Positions 35,101 to 46,700 of a DNA stretch of 64,000 bases are shown piece by piece (the stretch's first letter is position 1; each line of letters opens with the position of its first letter). The DNA is from Echiichthys vipera. Lineage: Eukaryota > Chordata > Actinopteri > Perciformes > Trachinidae. The DNA lies in assembly GCA_963691815.1 (NCBI GenBank), contig OY829662.1, positions 16,682,411 through 16,746,410 of the forward strand. The letters run 5' to 3'. The position numbers were made by a program, and so were the translations under genes. Under the pieces are notes generated by a model that searched no databases, was not told where the DNA came from, and saw nothing but the letters and a program-made list of their open reading frames with translations.

Positions 35101-35440
35101 TTCCCTTATTTAAGATCAATGAAATGTATATAATAAACATCAGAGTGCCTTTATTACTATGCTAATGATGTCTGCTGTATGACTTTCAAACAAATGTGGG
35201 GACATAAATACCAGGGATTTGCTTTTATATATATTTTTTGTTTATTGACATAGACTTTTTTTTGTTTGTCACTATTCCAGCTTTTCTATGTAAATATGTA
35301 CAACTTCAATTTGTCATCAACCACAAGCCCAGTCAGCACATTCAGTACCCTGGACCTGTTTCTGTTCACTAACTAGCATGGTTACCATTTAAAGGTACCT
35401 GGACAATAAATACATGCAATAAACCTGCGCTTGAGTTCTG
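32122..35440 (+). other. axin1: Probable axin1 3' UTR and downstream flank
   Basis: No coding frame is supported here. Possible poly(A) signals are ATTAAA at 32514-32519, AATAAA at 35132-35137, and two AATAAA at 35405-35410 and 35418-35423. The last pair, followed by GT-rich sequence (gagttctgagtgtcattg), looks strongest and would give a 3.3-kb UTR; use of the proximal site would give about 0.4 kb. A stretch at about 33000-33545 has several 'gtttacatgcac' and 'atatttggaataa' words and may be a degraded MITE. Confidence 0.5.
35405..35423 (+). promoter_or_regulatory. axin1: Paired AATAAA poly(A) signals, likely axin1 3' end
   Basis: Two canonical hexamers lie 13 nt apart (AATAAAtacatgcAATAAA) on the plus strand and are followed by a GT-rich region. 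They suit the plus-strand axin1 transcript, although no transcript data are available. Confidence 0.5.
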
Positions 35441-35559
35441 AGTGTCATTGACCCAATCTTCATTATCATTTGCTGCATTTAAACATAGATCAGCATGTTT
35501 GCCGACGACATGTCTTTGTTATCTAGTAAAATGTATTTGTGTTGATTATAATTTAAAGG

Positions 35560-36130
35560 TTATAATAATAAATACACTTTATTTATAAAGCACTTTTCAA
35601 AAACAAGTGCACACTGCTTCATGTACATAAAAAAGCTGAAAATACACAGTACAATTACAAATTAGAATACGTTTGATGTAGCTAGAAAGTAAACATTCAA
35701 TTTTAAAAAACTAAGCGTTTCAACCAGTTTTCAAAGAGGACACTGAAGAAGCTTGTCTGATTCTGAAAGGAAGGTTATTCCACAATTGTAGAGTCCTTAT
35801 AGCAAATTCTCTACTACCCTCTGACTTGAGCCACAGCTGGCCTGCAGATCTGTGTACGTGCAGGGGTGAGAAGGTCGATAATGCAAGAAGGGGCAAGGCC
35901 GCTCTGTGACTTAAAAACAACCAATACAATTTAAAAATAAATTCTGAACACCACGGGTGGTGGTTGCATCGTGTTCATGGAGTTCTAGTGAGAAACCTAG
36001 CTGCTGTGTTTTGTACAAGTTGGAGGTGGTTGATTGATTTCTGGGGCAGTCTGGCAAATGCTGAGACAAAAGCATGAATGAGTTTGTGCATCACTTAATG
36101 AAAGAAAAGATCTCGGCAGAACTCTTGATT
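35560..36130 (-). mobile_element. Truncated LINE 3' end (ORF2 C-terminal remnant)
   Basis: On the minus strand, ending at 35720, the frame reads SREFAIRTLQLWNNLPFRIR followed by QASSVSSLKTG. This resembles the C-terminal signature of fish LINE reverse-transcriptase ORFs (LWNxLPxxIRxxxSxxxFK). The remainder (ctgcagatctgtgtacgtgc, 'cagctgctgtgttttgtacaagttgg' on one strand or the other) fits a degraded 5'-truncated copy, and the 3' tail is near 35570 (tttataaataaagtg). No intact reverse transcriptase is present. Confidence 0.6.
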
Positions 36131-39100
36131 CTACCAATATCTGATCTGATAATGTTGCTAAAATGTTTAGAAAAGTCTAAAATGATTCCCCCAACACTTT
36201 GAAATCACAGAATGCTACATATGAACAGCAACTGCATTGTTACGCCACAGACTGAAGAGGGCACTCTTAGTTTACTGGTAATATTTTATATACTGTTTTC
36301 ATCATTACGGTGATTCTTTCCCCAAAGTTGTTCTGACAAGCATTTCGGATCATATACAGAGAAATAATGTGGATCAGTGTTTATTCAGAATTTCTGAATA
36401 GCTTTTCCTCCGGATATGAAGAGAACTGTTTCACTGTGAAATCTGAACGCAAAAAAAATAACACTGTAAACACTCCTCTCTCTTTCTCTGGCTCGTTACT
36501 TGATTTATATATTGGATAAATAATGATAATTTCCTGCAGATTACCAGGAATTGTGTTGATTTTGCCTTGACTCATGCAAGCTAATCAATAGGAACAGGGT
36601 CTTACAGTCAATGCTACTGTGTTGTAGCATGCCAGTGGGTTCCGTCATAGACTCAAGATTGATTAACCGGCTCAGATTAGAAAATAAAAACAACCTCTTT
36701 GGGTGATATCAGCACGTTGTTTAGTCATTGCCTCAAGCACCTTGTGGAGTTGTTTAGTGAACAGAGCTGTATATCTGCACTGCGGGTGGTGCTGCGGTTA
36801 TTTCACACCTCTAAAAATACTTCATCATGCTGTACCTGTTGTTTCTTAACAGTACTGACACTACATTTAACACTACACTACATTCTGACCTGAGTTTACA
36901 GGCCATTCATGTCACTCACCTCCTCCTCTGAGTCACAAGGGCATGAGTTTGTAACCTTAATTGATTTAATTCAGGTTGGATAGAAATTAAATATGAGCCT
37001 CTTGAAATGCAACGGATGTACTGATTTTTATGCGATACAACAAACAAGTGGCTGATCCAGTGACCACAGAAATATAATGGTTTTTGAGGAAGATCAGTTC
37101 AGTTTTCCTAAGTGCACAAAATGTTAAGATTAACTCACCAAAACAGTAAATCACCCACTGAAGACACATAATTATGATCATAGTGATTGTATCTCTGTAT
37201 TCCTCTAACAGTATTGTACAGTAAAAGTGTGATGTATTGATATCTTTAATAAGTTCTCTGATTAAATGTGTGTTGTATGGTCAAAAGCAGGTGAAGCAAA
37301 CAGAGAAAATGTCAGCGCGCTAAAGTCCTTGATATTAACTTTCATGGTCAGTTAATGCCTCAACAAACACAGCCTTGCCAAGCAAACAGATGCTGTATAG
37401 AGGCAGCTGCAGTTAATGGTTTTCAGTCTCTCCAAAATACATAATGAGGTGTTTTCTGATCTGACTCCAACGAGAGTGATTAATGATCAAACCATGCACT
37501 GTCTTATAAACCAATCACTTCCATCTACAGCTTAAATTGCATCGTCAGCCATCCTTGGAGAGAAGTGATAGCTTCATCCAAAGTTTCTCCCATTGTCCTC
37601 ATGAGCTGAGATTATTAGCTTTTCCTTGTTGTTTGGCTGCTTTCCCCTTTTTTCCATCAAATCTCCACCACTGCTAAATGCAGTTGTGGTCTATTTCAGT
37701 AACAAATGATTCACGTTGGGGAGAATAATCGGCCAAATGTGACCAAACCGAAGTCTCATTTACCTGAGGCTCCGTGGAGGCAGAATAGGTTTTCATATTG
37801 TAAAACCTGAATAGGAAGCTTGAGAAATTCTTCTTCTTTTATCTGCTCCTCACATCTTTAGCTGTTTAGTAGATGTTTGTATCTGTGTGGCACTGATGTA
37901 ATTTCAGACCATAAAGCATCATCTGCAAAATGTATTCAACAAATTCTTAAACAAACTTTAACTTGACTATATCCTTTAAAAAATCTCTCAGATTAATTGC
38001 AGTGTGGTTTCCAGAGCAACCACAGCACCAAGACAGACTCTGTCAAGGTTGTCAGTTCCGTCACTATAATTTTCCTTCAATCAAATCCAACCCTTACAGG
38101 CCTAATTCCCGTATCACATAATGCATTCACACACAAAAACACCCACTCTGACCCCACTTTCAGTCATCCAAGTGTTTCGATAAAAGCTTTGTTACCTCAG
38201 CGGCAGTACATCTAACTTCTCTGATAATGGAGATGTTGTTGATGCGGATCATTGCATCCTTTTATGTCATCTGCTGCCTGACTACGGACGGCCATAAACA
38301 AAACATTTATGATGAGTTCTCAAATCCTTGTCAATCAAATTTTGATCCTGAATTAACCTTTACAATGAGTGTAGGTTACATCTAGATTAAAAAAAGATTG
38401 CATGTGTTGTCTGTTACTAGCAGTGTTATTTATTATTTTATTGGGGTTTTTGCCTGCTTTATTTTTCATCCAAAATTGTCACATGTTTAAAAATAAATAT
38501 GCCCACACGTTGTGTCACTTTTACTCTGGAACATTTATCTGACATTGAAGTTTTCCGTACAGGTTCCACTTTCTGAGTTTGCTAATTGTTTGACCGCTTG
38601 GCGCAACAATGCATGCAAACATCATCATCCAAAGTGGCATGACGAGCTGATTTACGTCTCCCAGCATAAAGCACTTTACGACAAACAAACTAAAGAATAC
38701 AGAGTGGCAGAACTTTAAGATAGATTATGGTAGGTGATTGAAGAACCTTGGAATCGGGGATGGTAACATTATAGCGAAACAAAGGATATACGATAGATTA
38801 GACATTAGTGATTGGGCTCTAGGCAGCTAAATGATATTAGTGCTATCCAAGTGAACTATTGAGAGGACCACAAAATGATCCTGCGCTGGTATCGCAAATC
38901 TTTGCGAGAAGTAAAATAATAGGATGCATTTACACTGCCGTCACCTCACTGTCGCCATGTGCGGGCTACGTAGCTTCCTGGTATCACAAAACTAACTAGA
39001 CACGAAACTAAAGGACAGAATTGATTATCTTTAAAAAAGTATTAATAATGCTTCTGCAAGCACCTCCATGCTCAACAAAATGTGAAAAGTACATATTGTC

Positions 39101-39270
39101 AGGGTATGACAACATATGTCATCAACATATGCTGTACAGAGGGTCGCATTCAGTAGGGATTAGTATTAACTGAGATATTTTTCCAGACTGTTGTACAGAA
39201 GGTAAAAATCGCTGTAATTTTTCACTAACATTTTCTGGAATTATTACTGACATGCTGCATCAGATGGGAC
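36131..39270. other. Intergenic spacer between axin1 and galr2
   Basis: AT-rich spacer. A 50-codon open segment at 38567-38718 (after tttccgtacag) reads VPLSEFANCLTAWRNNACKH and ends KEYRVAEL before a stop. It looks protein-like but I cannot place it and there is no supporting upstream exon. No other gene or RNA was seen. Confidence 0.4.
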
Positions 39271-39273
39271 TAA

Positions 39274-39297
39274 CCCCCCCCCCCCCCCCCCCCCCCC
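39274..39297. repeat. Poly-C homopolymer (24 C)
   Basis: An uninterrupted run of 24 cytosines directly precedes the repeat at 39300. Length in such runs is often misassembled. Confidence 0.9.
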
Positions 39298-39299
39298 AT

Positions 39300-39440
39300 A
39301 CCTCACTAATAAAAGATAGACTGCTGTCCTGTCCAGGGTGAACCCCGCCTCACGCCCGATGTCAGCTGGGATCGGCTCCAGCCCCCCGCAACCCTGAAAG
39401 GGACAGGCGGTTGAAGATGGATAGATGGATGGATGGATGT
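39300..39440. repeat. Interspersed repeat tail with (GGAT)n
   Basis: The sequence gtcctgtccagggtgaaccc, cgcctcacgcccgatgtcag, ctgggatcggctccagcccc and a terminal gatggatggatgg run are a repeat tail I know to be very common in fish genomes. It is probably the 3' end of a retroelement inserted next to the poly-C run. Confidence 0.7.
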
Positions 39441-40321
39441 TGACTGAAAATGATTATTCTAAGAAAATGTTGTGCAATTTTTAAATCCACAGTTCATTTT
39501 CTCACAACAACATATTCTCACTTCCAACTGGTCACATACGGCTACTTGCTCAGGACCCTTTGGCTTTACATTTTAACACACTGAGTACCCCTTAAGCATA
39601 GTCATCGGTGCGTGACAACAGGCTGCTCATAAAGAGGAAAAAAGTAAAAGTGTCTAAATAAGTGATGGGGTGATTGCTCTGCTTGTTTTGTGAACCGCAA
39701 CAGTGTTCGGAAAATGTGCTCAAGCAATTGAAAAACAGTTGATTCTTAAATCACTAAAAAGGAGTCTAATTATTCCACTCCAGACTCCACAGGCATGTTG
39801 CCACATTGATGGCAATGTCTGAGAGACATAAACAGTGCTGTCTGAAAACATTCTCCAGATTATCACACTAATGGGAAACACTTGCTCATGGAGCAGCCCT
39901 TTATTTATCATGGATTAATGCATCTACAGTATGTTTGTACAACATCACAGGTTATTGATCATGTATCTCATTCGTTGTCATTATGTCATGTTAATATATT
40001 GTGCCTTTTTATAACAGCTACAGCTTAATCTATCCTTCTTTTTGAGTGCAGTGTGGCCCGTGATGCATGCAGCTCTGTTCTCACCTCTCAGACATCTGAA
40101 ATCTCTTGGGGATCTGCTCTGCTGTGCTTGTTAATATCACCTTTTACTCCTGCAGCAGAAAACAGCATCTATACCGTAGGTATAAATCAACAGGCAGTGA
40201 GAAGCAAATTGATATTTCTAGGTGTGTCCTTCTGGAACTAATATAAAGCATGGTTCTGACTTTTCCCCAAAGAGTTATTGTAAATTCGGTGGCTGTGTGT
40301 TTACCTTGTCACTCACTGCAG

Positions 40322-40748
40322 GCCCTTTCATGCATGCAGTGCAAACCTGAAATGATCTAGACATTAATTGGCGGAGCTGAACGCAAATGTCCGACTCAGT
40401 TGGACTGGGCATTAAACAGCCTTTATAGCTAGTACAAGTGAGCCCATGTGTGATTAGAGCTGCTCATCGTCCAGGGAATTCGTATAGAGCAAGCGGGTTT
40501 GTTGATGACGTTTCTTCATGCGGCTGGGGCGAAAACTGGAAGGAAGCAAAAATCTTTGGGTGGAGAACAAATGTGATTTACAGCACATTTACATTTACAG
40601 TTACAGCAATGGAAATGTCTTAATGGAGAGAGGAAATTGTCAGACAAATTCAAGAAACGCTAAGAGACTCGGTTGTTTCTGACCAAATTATGAACTGCCG
40701 GTGTAATTTGTGTCATGTCCAGTAAGTAAGAAGTCATCTCAGACCGAC
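40322..40748. repeat. Repeat family C, copy 1
   Basis: Aligned in the same direction with 52102-52549. Shared blocks include ccctttca..catgca, gaacgcaaatgtcc, agcccatgtgtga, gtgtaat..g..tcatgtcc and 'attgtcagacaaa.tcaa'. It is non-coding and about 430-450 bp long. Class is not determined. Confidence 0.65.
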
Positions 40749-43001
40749 TAGAGTAATATCATGTGGAGTCATATGTATGGACAGTGTGACCATTCCCCAG
40801 GCAATCATCAATGTACTACATGGTGAACCTACAAATAAAAAAAACAGGAATCCATCTGCAATGAAGCAGCAGGTGAAAGGTCATTGGTAGCTTAAGCATA
40901 TTTAAACATTGCTTGGAGCAAACTGAGATATGAAATTTTACAGTATGGATTGTTGGTAAGCAGCAGAAAAACATCAGTGCTTGGATATACTGTAAGCACT
41001 TTGAATTGAATAATAACTTCACTTGATTCTCACGGCAGAAAATATTTTATTTTCATCATTTAGGTTTGTATAACATTGTGTTCTAAAACGTTTGATAAAT
41101 ATATTTTTAAATATATACTGAATATGTTCTTAAAGTCAACAGGCTGTTATGTTACAAAGTCGACATGATGAAACGGAACATACAGAGAGAAACTTTATAT
41201 ACTCTTAAGATGCAACGGGCAAAATCACAGGAAACAAACCAGAGGAAAATTGGTCAGTGCAAAGGAGAGTCTAAAAATGAGTCTAATGAGGGGGAAATTG
41301 CATCTTACACAATCTGAGCAGAACACATCAACACATGTTTTTTTACAGCTCTGAGGTAGGACACACTTACAGAGATGGGGGGGGGGGGGGGGGGGGGGTG
41401 CTGAGGGTCTGCTTTCATTTAGAGAAAGAAACTAAAAAAAAACCTGTAAATGATGATCTTCATTTCACAGCTTTTAAATACACAAAATACACATCTTTTA
41501 AAATACACAACTCTGCTTAAGTGCACTCATTGATAAACATATTGATTTAAATATATCATATTTTACACCAAAGAGAAACATGCCATAAATACAATCATTG
41601 CAAAGCACAATTAAAGCAAGAAAATGTGTCCAGTATTCTAGTGTGCTCCAAAACAGACTTGAATCTGCTACCAACATCTGTATAATATTTATCAAAAACT
41701 TATAAACATCATACGAAATATTTCACACCTGATTCTTAAATGTCTTCTTACACCAGCATCTTGCAATCAAAATACTGAGATTTAAAATACTGGTATGAAA
41801 TCGAATAATGTTTGGACACAATTTTATGACCACATTATAACAAATAATTCAAATATACCAGTAATATCTTGACAGAACAGCATCTGCATGCAAGATACAA
41901 GAAAAGCGGACTAAGTAACGTCCTGCTCCAGTTAGAAAAATGACAACCTTAATAATAGAATTATCAACCAGTCAAAATCAGACTTTGAAGATTACAGTTG
42001 CTGTTGAGCTTTTGCGAGGAAAAGACAATGTAGCATAAAAGCTAAAGTCGAACATGGTGTTAGAAATACTGCAGTGTTTTAATGACTGGCCTGTCCATTT
42101 GACTTGACTTACAGGAGAAGCACCACTTTGCAGGGGAATGTCATTCCTTCAAACCCTGGCTGCGGTTGAATAGTCAAAAACGTTTCTTTTCCTAAACACT
42201 TCTCCTTGACCGCAATGCAAAACGTCATTAGGTCAAGGAAAGACATGAAGGAGAATTCATCAGGACTTAGGAAATCACAAACCGCGGTGCTAAGAGACAC
42301 ACACTGCTATGTAATTATGCAACGGCACGTTAGTGACATGGTGAAACTACAATGTTCCAATGATGGACAAGTAAAAATTCATCTTACTGTACTGTAAATT
42401 CTTTTTTCAGCCTGCTCTAATTATGGCTGCCACTTAGATAGTTCTTGGTCATTTCCCTCAGTTTTTTTTCCTAAGCGCACTATTTGACAGCAGTTTGAAG
42501 TCAAACGCAGAGCAAATGGTGCAGTCTTACATGAATTTCCGTGAATTTTTGCCTACATTTGCATCTTTGGGACCATTTGAAAATCTGAAACATAACTGTA
42601 ACATTATGAGTCACATTCTGTGCTGCTCTTAAAAGTGCTGGAATAATGTGGAATCTCAAATACTGAAGAAAATGTGAACAACAAAGTGCAGGCTGTTGTT
42701 AAGGCAAATGGTGGAAAACAGGAGATACTGAGAATTTGTACCATTTTAGTAAATACCATACCCTTTCTGACTGATTATATATCTGTTAGTAGAACATTAA
42801 TGGAGTTAGACGAAAATGATGAAATAAACACATTTTTGACTCCTGTATACACATAACACTATTTTTCTGCTTAAATATGTTTCCTTTTATCTAGTCTCCC
42901 GTTTGCCAAAGAAACTGTGAATGTCATGGTGAGGAGATGACACATTTCTTCAAAATATTTGCTGCAAAGTCTTTCTCATAAGGCAATCTGCACTGAGCCT
43001 G
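40749..43001. other. Downstream of galr2 (possible 3' UTR); poly-G run
   Basis: No protein-coding gene is seen here. On the minus strand a possible AATAAA lies at 41051-41046, about 2 kb past the galr2 stop, so part of this region may be the galr2 3' UTR. A 22-base poly-G run lies at 41377-41398. Confidence 0.35.
41377..41398. repeat. Poly-G homopolymer (22 G)
   Basis: An uninterrupted guanine run, potentially quadruplex-forming and prone to length errors. If the galr2 3' UTR reaches 41046 it would be transcribed as poly-C. Confidence 0.9.
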
Positions 43002-43785
43002 TCAGCGAGGCTGAATCACTTGTCTAGCCTGCCGCTGAAAGGGCAAATTCAGTGTCACTGTGGCTTCCCTTGGCTCAGCGATCGGCCTGTTAATCATTTC
43101 ACATTCATTCTGTCGTACGTTCTCCTCGTTCATCTGCGACACCTCTGTGGAGCCGGCTTCAAACCCAGGAACAGTGTTGGCTACATGCACCACATGGACC
43201 TTATTTCTCCCTTTTTTACTGAGGATGCAGCTGAACACTTTCTTGAAGCCTTTGCGAAAGTGCTTGGACACCAGAGCATACACGATGGGGTTGACACAAG
43301 AGTTGGCATAGGCCATGCAGTGAGAGAGAAGCCTGAAGGCATACGTGGTCTGATTGAAAGGGAAGTCTCCGTACAGGTAGCATAAGATCACCACGTGGTA
43401 CGGCAGCCAGCAGATGCAGAAAAGCACAGTGACAATGATAATCATTTTGGTGACTTTGCGTTTAGCCCTCTTGGATTCGGACATGCCGTCCAGCGGGTCA
43501 ACAGCCGTCCACAGGTACTTGATGGTTCGAGTGTATGAGAGACTCACAATCAGCACAGGGATGACGTAGCCGAACAGGAAGGTACACGTGTCCAGCACCT
43601 TCCTGTTCTGCTCCTCCCAGCCAGGGATGCACACTGTACTGTTGTCGTACTCGATCAGATCGTAGTAGCTGAGATAAGGACCCGCAAAGACCAGAGAAAG
43701 ACCCCAGATGATCACCATGGCGACCACTGCGTTACACGGGGTCCGTAGCTCTCTGGAGCGCAGCGGGTAACGAATGGCCAGGTAC
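43002..43785 (-). CDS. galr2: galr2 coding exon 2: DRY to C-terminal tail
   Basis: On the minus strand the acceptor ctatttgtag ends at 43786 and the exon starts at 43785, completing the Arg of DRY. It encodes TM4-TM7 and a 90-residue hydrophilic cytoplasmic tail, ending TGA at 43004-43002. The ORF extends to 43820 only by reading through the intron. Confidence 0.94.
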
Positions 43786-46700
43786 CTACAAATAGAATAA
43801 CACTTTGTCATGTGATCCAAACCATATGAACATGATAACTAGTTAACATGCTGAGCCAGTGTGGTGCAGTGGGATAATTAAAAGCTGAAATATTGTAGTT
43901 TTTCCACAATTAAAGCTTAACATCAAAGTCTAAACTTTGGAACAAATTACACAATATATTGACAAAATACATAAAGTGAAACACTTTACTAGTTCAGTAC
44001 CCAATGAATGTAATTGTTTAGCCCATGCTGATTCTGATTTCTTCCTTAGTGTTTTGAGTGTAGGCTGATGACTGATGGCAGACTAATCCATGATTCTCAA
44101 GTGCTAAAATATGCACATGTATTAAAAATGTGGGGAAATATATTAGTTTGGGGTATTTTTTAGATTTTGTTCCCCTTCTTCCAGGGTTTTCTGTTAATTA
44201 TTGGGTCACTTTACATCTCAGAGTACAACCCAATAAAATGTCCTGATAATTGATTTGAATGAGATTTTTCGAGTCGTGTCTCCTCTCAGAACTAATTTAA
44301 TTTGGAGAGACTAAATTTAGACTTTCAGTTGTAGATCACGCAAATTCAACTCAAAACTGTTTTCTGGTGTCAAGGGTTCACCCCTCATATTAGGAAATAC
44401 ATGTTAAGTCAAATGAGTATTGCATGAGGGAAGACGACAATTGATTTTGGGTTACTTCAGCAGTGAATATGAAAGTAGTAAGCCCCTGAGGCTGGTGCCA
44501 CCTCCGATCTCACTGTTACGAGCATCATTGCTCACAGCCATTTTGGGTTTTAAAATTTTAAAAGAAAACAGGATTTTTTGCTGCTATATCCAAAGAAAGG
44601 TTTTGTAAGATTTCCAATAGGATTTGATCATGCATGTATCTCTTGATAAAACCATCACAATAACACAGACCATTACTGTGCCTTGTTCTGTGCTTTTTAT
44701 ATTGCTGAGCAGGAAGGCAATAACGCAGTTCCCAACACGTTATGAAGAAAGAAAAAGACATATTGTTTAAGGCACCGACCTCTTTCAATAATCTGACATC
44801 ACACTGCTTTTCAGATGTTAAGTTATTGCCTAATGGCCACCTGTGTTTTGTCACCTCTTTGAACATGTGAAACCTCATTCTCCTTACTCAACGTGCTGCT
44901 TTATGAGCTTTTGTTCTCTGAGGGAGGGGGAGTATTTGAGGTATTGCAGCTTCTTTTTTCTTGAGGCAGGGGTTCTGGGTAAAGCTGCAAATCCATGTCC
45001 GCCTGTCCTCTACATTCTCAAGACACTTCAGCCAGCTTTTCAGAAACAGAGGCAACAGCCTCTCTTGTCTTTTGAAACCTCACTGAAATGGAGCCAAAGG
45101 CACTTAACATTCAACATGAAAGGGAAGAAGCACCTCAAACCGACAGACATTATTCTGTAATGGCTGGAATTGTCAGTTGTTTATAAGAACGCACAAGCTA
45201 AGGTTAATGTCTGACATGATGCTTTGCCTTTAGCGTTTTACCATTCTAAATGGTCCGCTGAATCAGAGGACAATTAAAATATAGAAAAGCACTGTTGAAC
45301 GAAATAAACAATCACCACCCTCTAAAATTAGCCATGACTTCACAATGTACTGGCTCAATCCAAATGTTGTTTAAGTATTTTCCTCCCACATGTAGAACTG
45401 ATTTTGGTGATGTTAGAGCCAGAAATGACTTAATTCTCACCATCTCTGGTGAACCCATCACTGCGTCACTAACTGTTTACTAATTTTCCGGGGAATGTGG
45501 TAGATGCTAGAATGTAGATACCGAACAACAACACAGGGATACTGCACAGCCATCAACATAGAGACGGTTATTTGAACCTTATTACAATGTGACATTGTAA
45601 TAAATATGAGGTCAAATGCAATAATAATCTACTTTATAATTAATTATACATGAAGATATGACTAACCGCATAGGTAATGAGATGTAACCCTAAACCTAAC
45701 CCCATCTTTTAACCAACCTAACCCTTACCTAAGCTAGCTAGCTGCTAATTTGAGTGTCAGTTGCGCAGTATGCAAAAAAAAAACCATGAGGCGTGAGACT
45801 GGTTAGGGTTAGGGCAGGAGTAACAGGGTGAGTTAATCGGAGGCAGAGTAGAGCGGGTCATGTCTTAGCCATCCTATGAAAAAAATATATTGCTTGCAGT
45901 ATGCCAGTTTTATTTGCTTCTGTGAATGTGTCGACACCCAGTTTATAATAATGAAAATGCAACAATGCAAGTGCTTTCATCAGTGGGCCATAGGCTCAAT
46001 ATTTTGTTACCTCATTTGGTGACAGCCAGTGACTTTTACATATTTAAATGAAAGGTATTTGTGCAAATGCACTCACTCATTAGAAGCCAAATTGTTTTGT
46101 TTAATATTGATTCATTTTCACATGCAATCTTTCTCTGGCATAAAACCACAGTGATCTGCCTGTGGGCGACTCACTGCAGCAGCAAATACTTTCAGTCAGA
46201 AGACTGAGAGTGTGTGCTGCTGTTCATTCACGCTGAACTGTGATTTAATTCCTGCTGGGGAGTCCTCGTCCAAAGTGTAAATGTAAGCTGCTGCCTTTTC
46301 TTTACTTGTTACACAGCAACTGAGGATGAAAACAGAAGAAATCCATTAACATCCCGACTCCAATGTCCCTGCTCTTTTCCAGACTTGGGAGGCCGTTTTC
46401 ACAGCATATTTAAACCTATGTTGCCATATCTCCATGGCAACACAGGGGGGCGGGGGGTGATTGTTTTTATACCAGGCTAGTTTTTATATTATTGGAGGTT
46501 CAAGTTTATGAATAATTAGGGGCGTGGCGTCTTGAGTGACAGCTAGCCCTTGGCCTTCACTTCTCCTCAGCCAGATGGACACGTGTCCCTCCTCCCAGCG
46601 CCACATCACTGCCCTTTTTTGGTAAGAGGAAATGAGGCAGAGTCAAAGCCTGACATGATGGCTACTCCCATAGGCGAGGAGGATTGGATCAAGTTGAGAG

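Noticed and set aside
43020..43385. 121-codon plus-strand frame opposite galr2 exon 2
   Set aside because: Shadow frame antisense to well-supported receptor coding sequence.
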